A stretch of 30,807 nucleotides of DNA from a virus: positions 1 through 30,807 of IMG/VR virus record IMGVR_UViG_3300037087_000076. One strand, given 5' to 3'. Under the pieces are notes generated by a model. The model was not told the DNA's origin and did no database searches. It worked only from the letters and a program-made list of their open reading frames with translations. Made by a program: the position numbers and the translations under genes. Below are positions 29,543 through 30,807 of the stretch, piece by piece. Positions within the stretch are counted from its first letter, which is position 1; the number at the start of each line of letters is the position of its first letter.

Positions 29543-29965
29543 TCATGGCGTCGCCCCAATCCCGAGCACGCTGTCCACCGTCGCGTCGCACCCGGCTACC
29601 GCGCACCATGCAGGGTCCGGCTCTGCGGCTACTGCGGCGGGCGGGTCAGTCTCCCAGGGCTCCGAGTTGTCGAATGGCTGGGCCGACGATGCCGGAGCGT
29701 CTGGAGTACAAACCGCAACCGCGGTCCGATACTCCTCGGCTGCAGCGGTCAGCACGTCACGGAGGGCCTGGCGGGAGGGCTCCTTGCTGGGCGGGTCGAG
29801 CTGCATTTCCCACAGCCTGGCCTGGACGTCGACCAGCGTGGCCTCGGCGCGGGCAACGGCGGGTGACTGCGCGCACTCCGATGCGTCGGCGTGGCGGTCG
29901 CACGCGGCGTAGGTTGCGCCGGCAATGGCGAGATAGAGGGCGATGCGGACGATCGCGCGGGTCAT
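29543..29965 (-). CDS. Secreted or lipid-anchored small protein, long paralogue
   Basis: A 140-residue protein from ATG 29965 (ATGA overlap with the preceding stop). A signal sequence (MTRAIVRIALYLAIAGATYA) ends before Cys22. After the shared CDRHADASECA comes a helical part (VARAEATLVDVQARLWEMQL, RQALRDVLTAAAEEYRTAVA) and a proline/alanine-rich end. A helix behind a signal peptide recalls outer spanins, but there is no partner inner spanin or lysin here, so this is only one option. DNA over 29871-29965 is closely similar to 26672-26763. Confidence 0.65.
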   Translation of the reverse strand: MTRAIVRIALYLAIAGATYAACDRHADASECAQSPAVARAEATLVDVQARLWEMQLDPPSKEPSRQALRDVLTAAAEEYRTAVAVCTPDAPASSAQPFDNSEPWETDPPAAVAAEPDPAWCAVAGCDATVDSVLGIGATP

Positions 29966-30037
29966 GTGGTCGGCTCCGTCCATGGGCAGGAGACCAGCTC
30001 GCGAATGTCAGCGATCTGTAGTCTTTTTTCGGCGGCG
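29961..30037. repeat. 77-bp exact direct repeat, copy 1
   Basis: Identical to 30602-30678. It covers the common C-terminus of the two tripeptide-repeat genes, their stop codon and the overlapping start codon of each following gene. Confidence 0.95.
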
Positions 30038-30606
30038 CGGGCGTCGAGGGCGGCGCGGGCGTCGCGGGCGTCGCGGGCGGCGCGGGAGGCGAGGGCGTCG
30101 AGGGAGGCGAGGGAGGCGAGGGAGGCGCGGGAGGCGAGGGCGTCGCGGGCGGCGAGGGCGTCGAGGGCGTCGAGGGCGGCGAGGGCGTCGAGGGCGTCGC
30201 GGGCGTCGCGGGCGGCGAGGGCGTCGAGGGCGTCGAGGGCGTCGCGGGAGGCGCGGGCGTCGAGGGCGTCGAGGGCGTCGAGGGCGTCGCGGGCGGCGTC
30301 ACAGATCGTTGAAAAACCAGAATCGTCTGGCAGTGCTCGCAGCGCCCCCGCACGTATCGTCATCCCGTAGGCGTCCATGATCGTCGCAGCATGCACCCTC
30401 GCGCCCCTCAGTGCCCACCTCAGCGCCAACGGCCGTACGGATATCCAGTCGCGGCCACGCGTGAGCCACCATACCGCCCAATCAATGTGGCCCTCCGAAA
30501 GCAGTTTTTCCCAGCACTCCGCAGCGGTGGCGCAATGCTCGGACACCCATTTGCGGCCCTCGCTGCACGCGCCGATTGATAAAAAATGCTCGTCCAATTT
30601 AGTCAT
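29962..30606 (-). CDS. Phage protein with 29 binary tripeptide repeats
   Basis: A 214-residue protein from ATG 30606 (ATGA overlap with the preceding stop; GGAG nine bases upstream). The N-terminal 100 residues (HFLSIGACSEGRKWVSEHCA, WEKLLSEGHIDWAVWWLTRG) resemble a group of phage hypothetical proteins that start with an 'A-C-x-E-G' and 'W-x-x-W-L' block and then carry alanine-rich repeats. From about residue 100 to 190 there are 29 tripeptides of the form (D/A)(A/S)(L/R). The last 24 residues (EKRLQIADIRELVSCPWTEP) match those of the partly visible upstream paralogue exactly. Function unknown. Confidence 0.7.
   Translation of the reverse strand: MTKLDEHFLSIGACSEGRKWVSEHCATAAECWEKLLSEGHIDWAVWWLTRGRDWISVRPLALRWALRGARVHAATIMDAYGMTIRAGALRALPDDSGFSTICDAARDALDALDALDARASRDALDALDALAARDARDALDALAALDALDALAARDALASRASLASLASLDALASRAARDARDARAALDARAAEKRLQIADIRELVSCPWTEPTT
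30038..30299 (-). repeat. 9-bp coding repeat, 29 units
   Basis: Every unit is (GAC or GCC)(GCC or TCC)(CTC or CGC). Each codon place has only two states that differ by one base. Only six of eight combinations occur; Asp is never followed by Ser. The period is nine bases throughout with no indels. Confidence 0.9.
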
Positions 30607-30678
30607 GTGGTCGGCTCCGTCCATGGGCAGGAGACCAGCTCGCGAATGTCAGCGATCTGTAGTCTTTTTTCGGCGGCG
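30602..30678. repeat. 77-bp exact direct repeat, copy 2
   Basis: Identical to 29961-30037; first mismatch is the next base (A against C). Confidence 0.95.
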
Positions 30679-30807
30679 AGGGAGGCGCGGGAGGCGCGGG
30701 CGTCGAGGGAGGCGCGGGCGTCGCGGGCGGCGCGGGAGGCGAGGGCGTCGAGGGCGGCGAGGGCGGCGCGGGCGTCGAGGGCGGCGCGGGCGGCGAGGGA
30801 GACGAGG
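30603..30807 (-). CDS. Second copy of the tripeptide-repeat protein, C-terminal part (cut by window edge)
   Basis: The minus-strand frame is open from the right edge to TGA at 30603-30605. The visible 67 residues hold about 14 tripeptides (AAR, AAL, DAR, DAL, ASR, ASL and an edge unit VSL) and then the same 24-residue end as the downstream copy. Bases 30602-30678 equal 29961-30037 in all 77 positions, showing a recent duplication or gene conversion. It is too short for the usual frame listing but has the same codon structure and an ATGA overlap with the next gene. Confidence 0.75.
   Translation of the reverse strand, partial: LVSLAARAALDARAALAALDALASRAARDARASLDARASRASLAAEKRLQIADIRELVSCPWTEPTT

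Noticed and set aside
29943-30380. A plus-strand frame encoding long RRG repeats
   Set aside because: It is a by-product of the 9-bp repeat; the minus frame carries the unique N- and C-terminal parts and coupled starts.

Overview
The window is part of a tailed, contractile-tail (myovirus-type) bacteriophage or prophage genome of fairly high GC content. The virion genes are all on the minus strand and read from right to left. The set of families is portal of the DUF1073 type, Mu gpF-like protein, DUF2213 protease, DUF2184 capsid, DUF4054 connector, DUF3383 sheath, DUF3277 tube and Pam3-like baseplate parts. This set is typical of phages of Gram-negative, mostly proteobacterial hosts. No host gene, integrase, repressor, replication or lysis gene is visible, so neither the host genus nor the lifestyle can be settled.

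Layout in the direction of minus-strand transcription. (1) 30.8-26.6 kb: accessory genes. These are two tandem paralogues with a binary tripeptide repeat, a signal-peptide protein, a DUF4942 adenine methyltransferase, a ribbon-helix-helix-like protein, an SH3-like protein, a zinc-ribbon protein and a 42-residue copy of the same signal peptide. (2) 26.6-21.8 kb: tail-fibre or adhesin module, ending in a 675-residue protein with 29 repeats of 20 residues. (3) 21.8-20.96 kb: a region without a clear gene, holding inverted repeats and a disputed hydrophobic frame. (4) 20.9-17.4 kb: small terminase, large terminase and portal. (5) 17.3-13.9 kb: a small basic protein and a translationally coupled glycosyltransferase/O-methyltransferase/glycosyltransferase cluster. 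(6) 11.1-13.94 kb: the only plus-strand operon, a small HTH protein followed by six ATGA-coupled genes, preceded by a near-consensus sigma-54-type promoter motif. (7) 11.0-6.0 kb: Mu gpF-like protein, protease with nested scaffold start, cement protein, major capsid protein and connectors. (8) 6.0-0 kb: tail terminator, sheath, tube, tail assembly chaperone with a programmed -1 frameshift, tape measure and baseplate proteins. The last baseplate gene is cut by the left edge.

The terminase packages DNA through the portal into a shell made by the capsid and cement proteins and matured by the protease. The connectors join the shell to a contractile tail. The sugar and methyl transferases sit inside this morphogenesis block, which suggests modification of a virion protein or the host surface. 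The most unusual items are that transferase cluster, the inverted plus-strand cassette with its sigma-54 motif and 13-C tract, the tripeptide repeat family, the 20-residue-repeat protein, and the hydrophobic frame just past its stop codon.
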